A program made the translations under genes and the position numbers. The notes beneath the pieces are model-generated. The model did no database searches. It saw nothing but the letters and a program-made list of their open reading frames with translations, and was not told the DNA's origin. 64,000 nt of DNA from Aureispira sp. CCB-QB1 (GTDB lineage Bacteria > Bacteroidota > Bacteroidia > Chitinophagales > Saprospiraceae), in the NCBI RefSeq assembly GCF_000724545.1, contig NZ_JHBV01000043.1, positions 186,001-250,000 of the forward strand, in the 5' to 3' direction. Numbering within the stretch: position 1 is the stretch's first letter; every line of letters begins with the position of its first letter. Of the stretch, positions 36,212 through 44,432 are shown piece by piece.

Positions 36212-37786
36212 ATGAAAAGTTTAAAATTATGCTTAGGCTCAATGTTGCTGTGCGCTGCAATTAGTCTTTATGGGCAAACCCCAACGTATTATGGTTCTGG
36301 AGCAGGAACGGCAGGTTCTTATAATTCATTTTTTGGTCAACGTGCTGGTACTGCTACTACAGCTAGTTATAATTCAGCTGTTGGAGCTTTTAGTTTGTAT
36401 ACCAATACCACGGGGCAGAGAAATGTTGCCATGGGCTACAGTTCTTTGAGAAAGAATACAACAGGAAGTTACAATATTGGGGTTGGTATGAGTTCCTTAT
36501 ACAATAACACCATAGGAAATTATAATGTAGCGGTAGGTTATTATACCTTAAACAAAAATAGCAATGGAATTCATAATGTAGGGATTGGATATTATACCTT
36601 GTATAGTAATACTGAAGGGATTGACAACGTAGCAACGGGAAGCAACGCTTTGTTTTATAATACAACAGGAAATTCGAATGTGGCTACAGGAAGTCATTCG
36701 TTACAAGAAAATACAACGGGCAGCGAAAATGTAGCAACGGGATATCGTGCTATGTTTTATAATACGACAGGTTATAAAAATACAGCTATCGGTACTAGGG
36801 CTCTAGAAGATAATACTTTAGGTTATAATAATGTTGGTGTTGGAGCTGATGCTTTGAAAAATAACGCAGGAGGATATCGAAATGTGGCCATAGGTAATAC
36901 TGCTTTAGGCTATAACACAACGGGGATAGGCAATACTGCTATAGGATATAGCGCTGGTCCAGGATCAGCAGGTAGTGGTTATTTCTATTCTTCTGGTTTA
37001 GGAGCTTATGCTATCCCTACTGCTTCGTATCAAGTAAGGGTAGGACATACTGGAATTACTAGCATAGGCGGTGCCCAAAATTGGACGAATTTATCAGATG
37101 GGCGTTTCAAAGAAGATGTAAAGGAAAATGTTGTTGGTCTGGACTTTATCAAAGCTTTGCGCCCTGTGAGTTATTATGTTAACAAAGAGGCTGTCAATCA
37201 ATTTTTAGACGTAGAGTTAGAAGAGGCTGCTATTAACAATACAAAGCAATATCAAACAGGATTTATTGCTCAAGAAGTAGAAGCAACAGCCAAAGAGTTG
37301 GGCTTTGAATATTTTGGAGGAGTCGATGCTCCTAAAAATGGAAATGATTATTATGGATTGCGGTACGCAGAATTTGTCGTGCCATTGGTAAAATCTGTAC
37401 AAGAATTAAGTGCTCAAAATGATGAATTAAAAGCATTGATACAGGAGCAACAAGCTCAAATTGATGCTTTGTTGAAAGCCAATGCACCAATAACTTTAGA
37501 TTCTAAAACGCTACCTACTTTGTCTAAAGCAAAATTATACCAAAATACGCCCAATCCATTTTCAAAAGAAACGCAAATTAAACTATTTGTCCCTGAAGAA
37601 GTACAGCAGGCAATAATTCAAGTTTGTACGATAGATGGAAAACAATTGTTTTTGAAAGAGGTGTCTGACCGCAATGAAACGTTGGTGACCATTGAAACTA
37701 ATAATCTATCAGCAGGAATTTATCTGTACACATTGATTGTTGATAATGAGATTGTTACTACGAAAAAAATGGTTGTAACAGAATAA
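36212..37786 (+). CDS. T9SS surface protein with head repeats and peptidase S74 domain, copy 1
   Basis: 524 residues. Signal peptide (to about 21, SLYGQ). Residues about 30-250: roughly ten 23-24-residue repeats of the N-T-x-G-x-x-N-x-A-(V/I/T)G-x-x-(A/S)L type, like trimeric-adhesin or phage-fibre stalks. Residues about 288-400: peptidase S74 (intramolecular chaperone) domain with LSDGRFKED (Ser295, Lys300 dyad) and GFIAQEVEA. A coiled coil follows (about 396-423), then a T9SS type A sorting tail (LYQNTPNPFSKETQIKLF ... GIYLYTLIVDN). So a trimeric, self-assembling surface fibre exported by T9SS is predicted. Own promoter and terminator. Confidence 0.85.
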   Translation: MKSLKLCLGSMLLCAAISLYGQTPTYYGSGAGTAGSYNSFFGQRAGTATTASYNSAVGAFSLYTNTTGQRNVAMGYSSLRKNTTGSYNIGVGMSSLYNNTIGNYNVAVGYYTLNKNSNGIHNVGIGYYTLYSNTEGIDNVATGSNALFYNTTGNSNVATGSHSLQENTTGSENVATGYRAMFYNTTGYKNTAIGTRALEDNTLGYNNVGVGADALKNNAGGYRNVAIGNTALGYNTTGIGNTAIGYSAGPGSAGSGYFYSSGLGAYAIPTASYQVRVGHTGITSIGGAQNWTNLSDGRFKEDVKENVVGLDFIKALRPVSYYVNKEAVNQFLDVELEEAAINNTKQYQTGFIAQEVEATAKELGFEYFGGVDAPKNGNDYYGLRYAEFVVPLVKSVQELSAQNDELKALIQEQQAQIDALLKANAPITLDSKTLPTLSKAKLYQNTPNPFSKETQIKLFVPEEVQQAIIQVCTIDGKQLFLKEVSDRNETLVTIETNNLSAGIYLYTLIVDNEIVTTKKMVVTE

Positions 37787-37813
37787 AAAAATTTAGATAG
37801 TTACTTTTTTATC

Positions 37814-37848
37814 ATCCCATCAAGATCGCTTTTCTTGATGGGATTTTT
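37814..37848 (+). terminator. Rho-independent terminator after S74 copy 1
   Basis: Perfect 11-bp stem ATCCCATCAAG/CTTGATGGGAT, 9-nt loop, T5 tail. Confidence 0.85.
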
Positions 37849-37962
37849 CTGTAGGTGGCATAAATGTTAAAATTAATTGAATGTTCGTATAATAAATTGT
37901 TGATTTTTATTTGTTTAGATGAAATTGAAATATTGGTTTTTATCACAAATGAAAAATTTCAT

Positions 37963-37994
37963 GTTGACCCAATAGGCAGATAGTCATAGCTTTG
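37963..37994 (+). promoter_or_regulatory. Promoter of S74 copy 2
   Basis: GTTG (37963-37966), 20-nt spacer, TAGCTTTG (37987-37994), 33 bp before the ATG. The leader matches that of copy 1, so the duplication included the leader and -7 region. Confidence 0.6.
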
Positions 37995-38027
37995 AATCAT
38001 TCAATCACACTTAAAACTTAAATAAAA

Positions 38028-39497
38028 ATGAAAAAATTAGGATGGTTAATTGGGCTTTGTTGCTCAGTTGGATTGGTTAATGGTCAAACAAATACTAGTT
38101 ATGGAACAGGTGCAGGAACGGGAGGTACAGGTAGTACTTTTTTAGGATACTATTCAGGTAAAAGCACTACTATAGGAACCAATAATGTCGGTGTTGGCTT
38201 TTACTCCTTATATAGTAATACTTCTGGTTATAGCAACATAGGAATAGGCAGTTTGTCTTTGCATGACAATACTATAGGAGATGAAAATGTAGGATTAGGT
38301 ACATTTTCATTACGTTCTAATACAACAGGTAGCCGAAATACAGCTATCGGAAATTCTGCTCTTAACAAGAATACAACAGGAGCATATAATACAGCATTAG
38401 GAGGCTCTGCTTTAGAAAAAAATGAAACAGGAAATTATAATACAAGTACTGGTTATCAAGCAATGTATGACAATCTTAATGGTGCTTATAATACTTCTCA
38501 TGGTGCCTTTTCCTTATCTAGTAATACAATAGGAGATAAAAATACAGCTATGGGAAATAACGCTGCACGAGTTAACACAACAGGCAAAAACTTGACAGCA
38601 ATAGGTTATGATGCTTTGAGATACAATACAACTGGTACAGGAAATACAGCTATAGGCTATAAAGCAGGACCTACATCGGCAGGGAGTGCTTATTTGTATT
38701 CTTCAGGTTTGGGGGCTTATGCTATACCGACTGCTTCTTATCAAGTTAGGGTAGGACATTTTGGCATTACTAGCATAGGTGGCGCTCAAAATTGGACGAA
38801 TTTATCAGATGGGCGCTTCAAAGAAGATGTAAAGGAAAATGTTGTTGGTCTGGACTTTATCAAAGCTTTGCGCCCTGTAAGTTATTATGTCAATAATGAG
38901 GCTGTTAATCAATTTTTGGGTGTTGAATTAGAGGAGGCTGCTATTAACAATACAAAGCAATACCAAACAGGATTTATTGCTCAAGAAGTAGAAGCAACAG
39001 CCAAAGAGTTGGGCTTTGAATATTTTGGAGGAGTCGATGCTCCTAAAAATGAAAACGATCACTATGGGTTGCGGTACGCAGAATTTGTCGTGCCATTGGT
39101 CAAATCTGTGCAAGAATTAAGTGCTCAAAATGATGAATTAAAAGCATTGATACAGAAGCAACAAGCTCAAATTGATGCTTTGTTGAAAGCCAATACACCA
39201 GTAACGTTAGATTCTGAAATGTTATCGACTGTATCAAAAGCAAAATTGTATCAAAATACTCCCAATCCATTTTCAAAAGCAACGCAAATTAAGGTATTTC
39301 TTCCTAAAGAAACAGAACAGGCATTGTTGCAAGTAGGCACGATTGATGGCAAACAGTTGTTGATAAAGGAGATTCAAGATAGAGGTGAGGCAACCATGAC
39401 ATTAGATGGCAGTTCTTTAGAGGCTGGAATCTATCTCTATACGCTGATTGTTGATAATAAGATAGTAGCTAGTAAAAAAATGGTTCTGACTAAGTAA
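38028..39497 (+). CDS. T9SS surface protein with head repeats and peptidase S74 domain, copy 2
   Basis: 489 residues, same order as copy 1: signal peptide (to about 19, LVNGQ), fewer head repeats (about 30-215), S74 domain with LSDGRFKED and GFIAQEVEA, coiled coil, T9SS type A tail. The S74 and coiled-coil parts are nearly identical to copy 1 (only a few residue changes; the DNA is almost unchanged too), while the repeats and the sorting tail have diverged much more. Own promoter and terminator. Confidence 0.85.
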   Translation: MKKLGWLIGLCCSVGLVNGQTNTSYGTGAGTGGTGSTFLGYYSGKSTTIGTNNVGVGFYSLYSNTSGYSNIGIGSLSLHDNTIGDENVGLGTFSLRSNTTGSRNTAIGNSALNKNTTGAYNTALGGSALEKNETGNYNTSTGYQAMYDNLNGAYNTSHGAFSLSSNTIGDKNTAMGNNAARVNTTGKNLTAIGYDALRYNTTGTGNTAIGYKAGPTSAGSAYLYSSGLGAYAIPTASYQVRVGHFGITSIGGAQNWTNLSDGRFKEDVKENVVGLDFIKALRPVSYYVNNEAVNQFLGVELEEAAINNTKQYQTGFIAQEVEATAKELGFEYFGGVDAPKNENDHYGLRYAEFVVPLVKSVQELSAQNDELKALIQKQQAQIDALLKANTPVTLDSEMLSTVSKAKLYQNTPNPFSKATQIKVFLPKETEQALLQVGTIDGKQLLIKEIQDRGEATMTLDGSSLEAGIYLYTLIVDNKIVASKKMVLTK

Positions 39498-39526
39498 TAA
39501 AGGTAATTCGTTTATAAAAAATAATC

Positions 39527-39562
39527 AATCCTATTGAGATCATGACTCAGTAGGATTTTTTT
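39527..39562 (+). terminator. Rho-independent terminator after S74 copy 2
   Basis: 12-bp stem AATCCTATTGAG/CTCAGTAGGATT (one G-T), 7-nt loop, T8 tail. Confidence 0.85.
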
Positions 39563-39748
39563 TGCGAAATAGAATCAACTTGCTTGAGTTGGTGAATAAT
39601 CAAAGAGATAGAACAAGACCTATAAGGTTCAACAGCTGTAAAATAAAATCATTTTTTATTTTATAGCAAAAAAAATGTAAGTATATTGAATGTCGAATGA
39701 ATTTGAACGAACAACAAAAAAGTTGTTATTGGCCAAGAAAAAGATACG

Positions 39749-42004
39749 ATGAAAAATATAGATTCATATACACATACACGAGGCGAATCCATTTATGTAG
39801 ATGATTTGCCAATTTTAGGTGGAACTTTGTTTGCTGCTATTTTTGACGCTCCAATAGCACATGGAAAAATCACAAAACTGGATGTAACGAAGGCAAAGCA
39901 ATTAGCAGGGGTAAAATACATTATTACCCATCGAGATATTCCTGGAGAGAATCAAATTGGAGGCATTTTTCCTGACGAACCTGCCTTGGCTGATGGAGAA
40001 GTACATTTTAGAGGGCAACCAATTGCTTTGATTTTGGCAACGACCAAAGAAGCGGCACACAAAGCATTAAAGGCAATTGTCTTTGAAGTAGAGGAATTAC
40101 CAATTATTGTTGATCCTAGAGAGGCGGCTGCCAAAGGTGAAATTATTGGTTCGGTTCGAACATTTCGATTGGGAGATGTTGAGCAAGCGTGGAAAGACTG
40201 TGTGTATATCTATGAAGGGCGTGCCGACTGCAATGGTCAAGAACATTTGTATATAGAAGGTCAAGGAGCGTATGCTTTTCCTGTTGAAAATGATTGCATT
40301 CGTATCGTATCATCTACTCAAGGGCCAACTCAAGTACAGCGAGGAATTGCACGAGTCTTAGGAGTACCCATGCACAAGGTCGAAGTCGATGTACGTCGTT
40401 TGGGAGGAGGTTTTGGTGGCAAAGAAGATCAAGCCACGCCTTTTGCTGTCTTGGCTGCTTTGGGAGCATATTTGAGCAAAAAACCTGTTAAATTGGTCTT
40501 AGATAGGGAAGAAGATATGCGCATGACAGGAAAAAGACATCCATATTCCGCAGATTTTAAGATTGGGTTGGATCGCAATTTCAAAATTATGGCCTATGAG
40601 GCAGATTATTATCAAAATGCAGGTGCTGCGGCAGACTTGTCTCCAGCAGTATTAGAACGAACATTGTTTCATGCTACCAATGCTTATTTTGTGCCGAATA
40701 CACGCTTATCGGCAACAAGTTGCCGCACCAACTTACCGCCTAATACTGCTTTTCGAGGCTTTGGTGGACCTCAAGGAAAATTTATCATCGAGTCAGCCAT
40801 TACAATGGCAGCAGAAGCCTTAAATATTGATCGTGCCATTATTCAAAAAGCGAACTTACTGAAAGATGGCGATGAATTTTCTTATGGGCAAATTGTTGAA
40901 AACTGTGAAGCTGAAAAGACTTGGAATCAAGCGGAACAAGATTATAAAATAGAGCAAATTAGGGAGCGTGTGGCAGCATTCAATGCTACGAATCAATACT
41001 TGAAAAAAGGAGTAGCGTTAATGCCTATTTGTTTCGGAATTTCCTTTACCAATACTCCTATGAATCATGCTCGTGCACTTGTTCATATCTATCAAGATGG
41101 TAGTGTTGGAGTTAGTACAGGAGCGGTAGAAATGGGGCAGGGGGTCAATACTAAAATGGTACAAGTAGCTGCTCAAACATTTGGAATAAATCCTGATCGA
41201 ATAAAGTTAGAAACTACCAATACGACGCGGGTTGCCAATACGTCACCAACCGCAGCAAGTGCAGGGGCAGATTTGAACGGGCGGGCTTTACAAATTGCTT
41301 GCAAGGCTATACGATTAAGGTTAAAAGCCTTTGTACAAAAAGAATTTAATTTAGAATCTATTGATGCGGTCAATTTACAGGACGAGTGGGTGTATGTAGA
41401 TGGTGAAAAAACGGACTGGACTTGGGAAGATTTGATCTTAAATGCTTTTGGAGCAAGAATCCAATTGTCAGAGAAAGGGCATTATGCTACGCCTAGGGTG
41501 AAATTTGATAAAACGACAGAAAAGGGACATCCCTTTGCATATCATGTTTATGGAACAGCCATTACAGAAGTCACCGTAGATTGCATTCGAGGTACCTACG
41601 AATTTGATGCGGTTCATATTGTACACGATTTTGGACAGAGTATGAACAAAATAATCGACAAAGGTCAAGTGGAAGGTGGTTTGGTACAAGGTATGGGGTG
41701 GTTGACAATGGAAGATTTGCGTTATAATAAAGAAGGACGTTTGTTGTCGGCTGCTTTGTCTACTTATAAAGTACCAGATGTTTTTTCTGTCCCCAAAGAA
41801 ATTAATATCAAATTCTTAGATACCAATCATTCTAATTTAGCAATTATGAAGTCGAAAGCAGTAGGTGAACCGCCATTAATGTATGGTATAGGGGCACATT
41901 TTGCGATTACAGATGCTATAAAAGCCTTCAATCCTAAGGCTATAGGATTGTTTGAAGCTCCCATGACACACGAACGGGTTTTGATGGCTTTGTATCGTAA
42001 ATAA
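39749..42004 (+). CDS. xdhB: Xanthine dehydrogenase molybdopterin-binding large subunit
   Basis: 751 residues, usual size for XdhB. Aldehyde oxidase/xanthine dehydrogenase a/b hammerhead N-terminal domain (about 1-110), then the Mo-cofactor domain: GQEHLYIEGQGAYA, RRLGGGFGGKEDQ (Mo-pterin), FRGFGGPQGKFIIE, MGQGVNTKMVQVAAQ, and SKAVGEPPLMYG with the catalytic Glu. Oxidises hypoxanthine and xanthine to urate with XdhA. No XdhC Mo-insertase gene is in the window. Followed by the urate-oxidising PuuD gene. Confidence 0.94.
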   Translation: MKNIDSYTHTRGESIYVDDLPILGGTLFAAIFDAPIAHGKITKLDVTKAKQLAGVKYIITHRDIPGENQIGGIFPDEPALADGEVHFRGQPIALILATTKEAAHKALKAIVFEVEELPIIVDPREAAAKGEIIGSVRTFRLGDVEQAWKDCVYIYEGRADCNGQEHLYIEGQGAYAFPVENDCIRIVSSTQGPTQVQRGIARVLGVPMHKVEVDVRRLGGGFGGKEDQATPFAVLAALGAYLSKKPVKLVLDREEDMRMTGKRHPYSADFKIGLDRNFKIMAYEADYYQNAGAAADLSPAVLERTLFHATNAYFVPNTRLSATSCRTNLPPNTAFRGFGGPQGKFIIESAITMAAEALNIDRAIIQKANLLKDGDEFSYGQIVENCEAEKTWNQAEQDYKIEQIRERVAAFNATNQYLKKGVALMPICFGISFTNTPMNHARALVHIYQDGSVGVSTGAVEMGQGVNTKMVQVAAQTFGINPDRIKLETTNTTRVANTSPTAASAGADLNGRALQIACKAIRLRLKAFVQKEFNLESIDAVNLQDEWVYVDGEKTDWTWEDLILNAFGARIQLSEKGHYATPRVKFDKTTEKGHPFAYHVYGTAITEVTVDCIRGTYEFDAVHIVHDFGQSMNKIIDKGQVEGGLVQGMGWLTMEDLRYNKEGRLLSAALSTYKVPDVFSVPKEINIKFLDTNHSNLAIMKSKAVGEPPLMYGIGAHFAITDAIKAFNPKAIGLFEAPMTHERVLMALYRK

Positions 42005-42113
42005 TCGCTGAATAGTGCTGCTCAGTTTTGGGTTGAATGAAGTAACCAAGTAGTTCGCAAACAAAGCGATTCAGTAGTAGCGGTTTTTATAGAAATCGTG
42101 AGTGCTGTGCTTT

Positions 42114-42132
42114 TAGTTAGCTGCGCTGCTAC
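42114..42132 (-). repeat. 19-nt dispersed repeat, copy 3 (inverted)
   Basis: Reverse complement reads GTAGCAGCGCAGCTAACTA, the same word with the tenth base C, in the xdhB-puuD gap. Confidence 0.8.
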
Positions 42133-42226
42133 TGCGTGGTTTCAACGAACTATTGTTAAGTAGATAGCAAAACTAACAAAGTCATGCAAATTGTTCGGAA
42201 ATGATAAACAATAAGAATAACAATAT

Positions 42227-43645
42227 ATGGGCATAGTAGAAACAATGATAGGGATTGTTGTGAGCATCTGTTTGTTTGGAACAGTTATCATTAAAAAAAT
42301 GGTGGCACAATATGAAGCAGATCCTAAACGTCAGAATGAAAAGGATAAGGATTTTGCTGCTAATATGAGCTTTTTTCGAAAGTGGCTTTTTTTTATAGCC
42401 TTCTTTTTTGGAGCAGCTTATTTGATTTATAATCAAGTAGCAGGAACTCCTTGGCAAGCGCACTTGCATGAGTGGTTAGATTTGATTTTCCGTTGGTTGC
42501 ACATCATCTTTGGTATCTCGTGGGTAGGTGCTTCTTTTTATTTTGTGTTCTTAGAAAATTCATTGAATAGAGAACATGGTATTCGAGATGAATTGGCTGG
42601 AAACCTATGGGCAATTCACGGAGGAGGCTTTTATTTTTTAGAAAAATACAAAGTAGCTCCAAAAAAAATTCCACCCCACTTACATTGGTTTAAATACGAG
42701 GCTTATTTTACTTGGTTAACAGGAACTTGTTTGTTGACAATTGTCTATTATTTTAATGCCGAGTCCTTTTTATTAAACCCAGAAATTACCGAACTAACAC
42801 CTGTATTGGGAGTTATGATTGGCATTTCGTCTATTCTATTTTCTTGGATATTTTACGAACTCTTGTCCCAAACTTCTTTGTTAGCGCCCAATAAACGACC
42901 TGTTTTTTTCTTGATAATGGTCATTTATCTCTTGCTTGTTGCCTATGTTTTATCTATTGTTTTTAATCCAAGAGCAGCATATATTCATATGGGGGCAATT
43001 ATGGGAACGATGATGGCAGGCAATGTCTTTTTTGTGATTATTCCAGCTCAAAAAGAAATGGTGTTTGCAGCCCAAGAAGGGCGGGAACCCGATGGAGAAG
43101 TTGGCAAGCGGGCAGGTTGGCGTTCTTATCATAATAATTATTTTACATTACCTGTTTTGTTCATTATGATTAGCAACCATTTCCCAAGTACCTTTGGAAA
43201 TGAGCATAGTGTTTTAGTCTTATTACTAATATCCTTGGCAGGAGCAGGAATCAAGCATTTTCACAATCAGTGGGAGCGAGGCGAATTAAATCGTTGGATT
43301 GTTCCTGTTAGTTTGCTATTGTTAGTAATAACGATTTACTGGACGGCTCCAAAGTCTAGAGAGGACTTGGCAAATGCAGCTAAAGTGCCCTTCTCGGAGG
43401 TGGAAATGATTATAGGGCAGCGTTGCCGTCCCTGTCATTCCAAAAATCCAACAGATGATGTGTTTATTGTGGCACAAGGAGGAATGATGTTTGACACGCC
43501 TGAACAAATTATTGCAGCCAAGGATAAAATTATGAATCGGGCTGTTATCACCAAAACAATGCCGCAAGGAAATAAAACAAGAATGACAATGGACGAACGA
43601 ACCAAAATAGAGACTTGGATTATGCAGGGGGCTGGATTAGAATAG
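42227..43645 (+). CDS. puuD: Urate hydroxylase PuuD type, membrane protein with cytochrome c domain
   Basis: 472 residues. About seven to eight hydrophobic segments (first at 4-24, next near 48-66 and 78-104), with HEWLDLIFRWLHIIFGISWVG, WAIHGGGFYFLEKYK, and PHLHWFKYEAYFTWLTG typical of the urate hydroxylase PuuD family. C-terminal periplasmic cytochrome c: CRPCH (Cys400, Cys403, His404) and KTMPQGN (Met445) as likely axial ligand. Predicted to convert urate to 5-hydroxyisourate with electrons to a respiratory chain rather than O2. Sits between xanthine dehydrogenase and allantoinase. Hydrolase and decarboxylase for the next steps are not in the window. Confidence 0.9.
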   Translation: MGIVETMIGIVVSICLFGTVIIKKMVAQYEADPKRQNEKDKDFAANMSFFRKWLFFIAFFFGAAYLIYNQVAGTPWQAHLHEWLDLIFRWLHIIFGISWVGASFYFVFLENSLNREHGIRDELAGNLWAIHGGGFYFLEKYKVAPKKIPPHLHWFKYEAYFTWLTGTCLLTIVYYFNAESFLLNPEITELTPVLGVMIGISSILFSWIFYELLSQTSLLAPNKRPVFFLIMVIYLLLVAYVLSIVFNPRAAYIHMGAIMGTMMAGNVFFVIIPAQKEMVFAAQEGREPDGEVGKRAGWRSYHNNYFTLPVLFIMISNHFPSTFGNEHSVLVLLLISLAGAGIKHFHNQWERGELNRWIVPVSLLLLVITIYWTAPKSREDLANAAKVPFSEVEMIIGQRCRPCHSKNPTDDVFIVAQGGMMFDTPEQIIAAKDKIMNRAVITKTMPQGNKTRMTMDERTKIETWIMQGAGLE

Positions 43646-43648
43646 TTT

Positions 43649-44428
43649 ATGAAAGAGCAAGGACGCTTTTGGGAGCACATTCAGAATTTGATTAAAACTG
43701 GTGCTCCATCCAATATAGATTTAGCCCTCCAATTGGCAGCAGGGCAAGGAATTGCGGCTGATGTCGTGATGAAAGATTGGGATGTTTTGTTAGACTTTTT
43801 AGACATCGTAAAAGGAAAAAAACATCAATTACCAGATCTTTTTAAGATTCAAGAGATTTCTTATTATAATGGGAATTTGTGGCGCATACCCAACAATATT
43901 GGCTATTTGTCTGGTTTAGAAAGATTGGAGTTAAGTTCTTGCGGTGTTGACGAGTTGCCTTGTGAAATAGGTTTTTTAAAGAATTTGAAACAATTGTATT
44001 TGATTGGGAATAACCTGTTCTCATTGCCCAATGAAATTGGAGAATTGCAAGAATTGGAAACAATAGACGTGACGAGGAATCAAATTAACGAGCTGCCTGA
44101 TTCGTTGGCGAACTTGGAACAGCTAACTACTTTAAATTTGTATTTCAACCCAATTAGTTGCTTGCCTACAGAAATGCACCGTCTCAAAAAATTAGAACGT
44201 TTAAATTTGGGAAAGACCACCCTTTGGTCTTTTGTAGCTACGATTGAATGCTTGGTTGATACACCATTAACGTACTTGTCATTAGAGGACAATCATCTGC
44301 AAACGCTGCCAGAAGAATTGAAGTATTTGGATTGCTTGCAACAGTTGAATCTGAGTCGAAATAAATTTTCAGATCAAGAGAAAGAGCGAATTCAGTCCTT
44401 ATTACCTAACTGCACAATTTATTTTTAA
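43649..44428 (+). CDS. Leucine-rich repeat protein inside the purine catabolism cluster
   Basis: 259 residues, no signal peptide. Residues 1-80 are mixed helix, followed by about seven LRRs of 23-ish residues (L-x-x-L-x-L-x-x-N-x-(L/I)-x-x-LP-x-x-(I/L)), for example LKQLYLIGNNLFSLPNEIGEL. Intracellular LRR of the type common in Bacteroidota; a binding role is all the sequence supports. It begins 3 bp after the puuD stop and 4 bp before the allantoinase gene, so it is part of the same transcript. Confidence 0.85.
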   Translation: MKEQGRFWEHIQNLIKTGAPSNIDLALQLAAGQGIAADVVMKDWDVLLDFLDIVKGKKHQLPDLFKIQEISYYNGNLWRIPNNIGYLSGLERLELSSCGVDELPCEIGFLKNLKQLYLIGNNLFSLPNEIGELQELETIDVTRNQINELPDSLANLEQLTTLNLYFNPISCLPTEMHRLKKLERLNLGKTTLWSFVATIECLVDTPLTYLSLEDNHLQTLPEELKYLDCLQQLNLSRNKFSDQEKERIQSLLPNCTIYF

Positions 44429-44432
44429 GAAT

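Noticed and set aside
36212-39497. Phage tail fibre / prophage remnant
   Set aside because: The S74 domain is also found in phage fibres, but both proteins have a signal peptide and a T9SS sorting tail and there are no other phage genes nearby.
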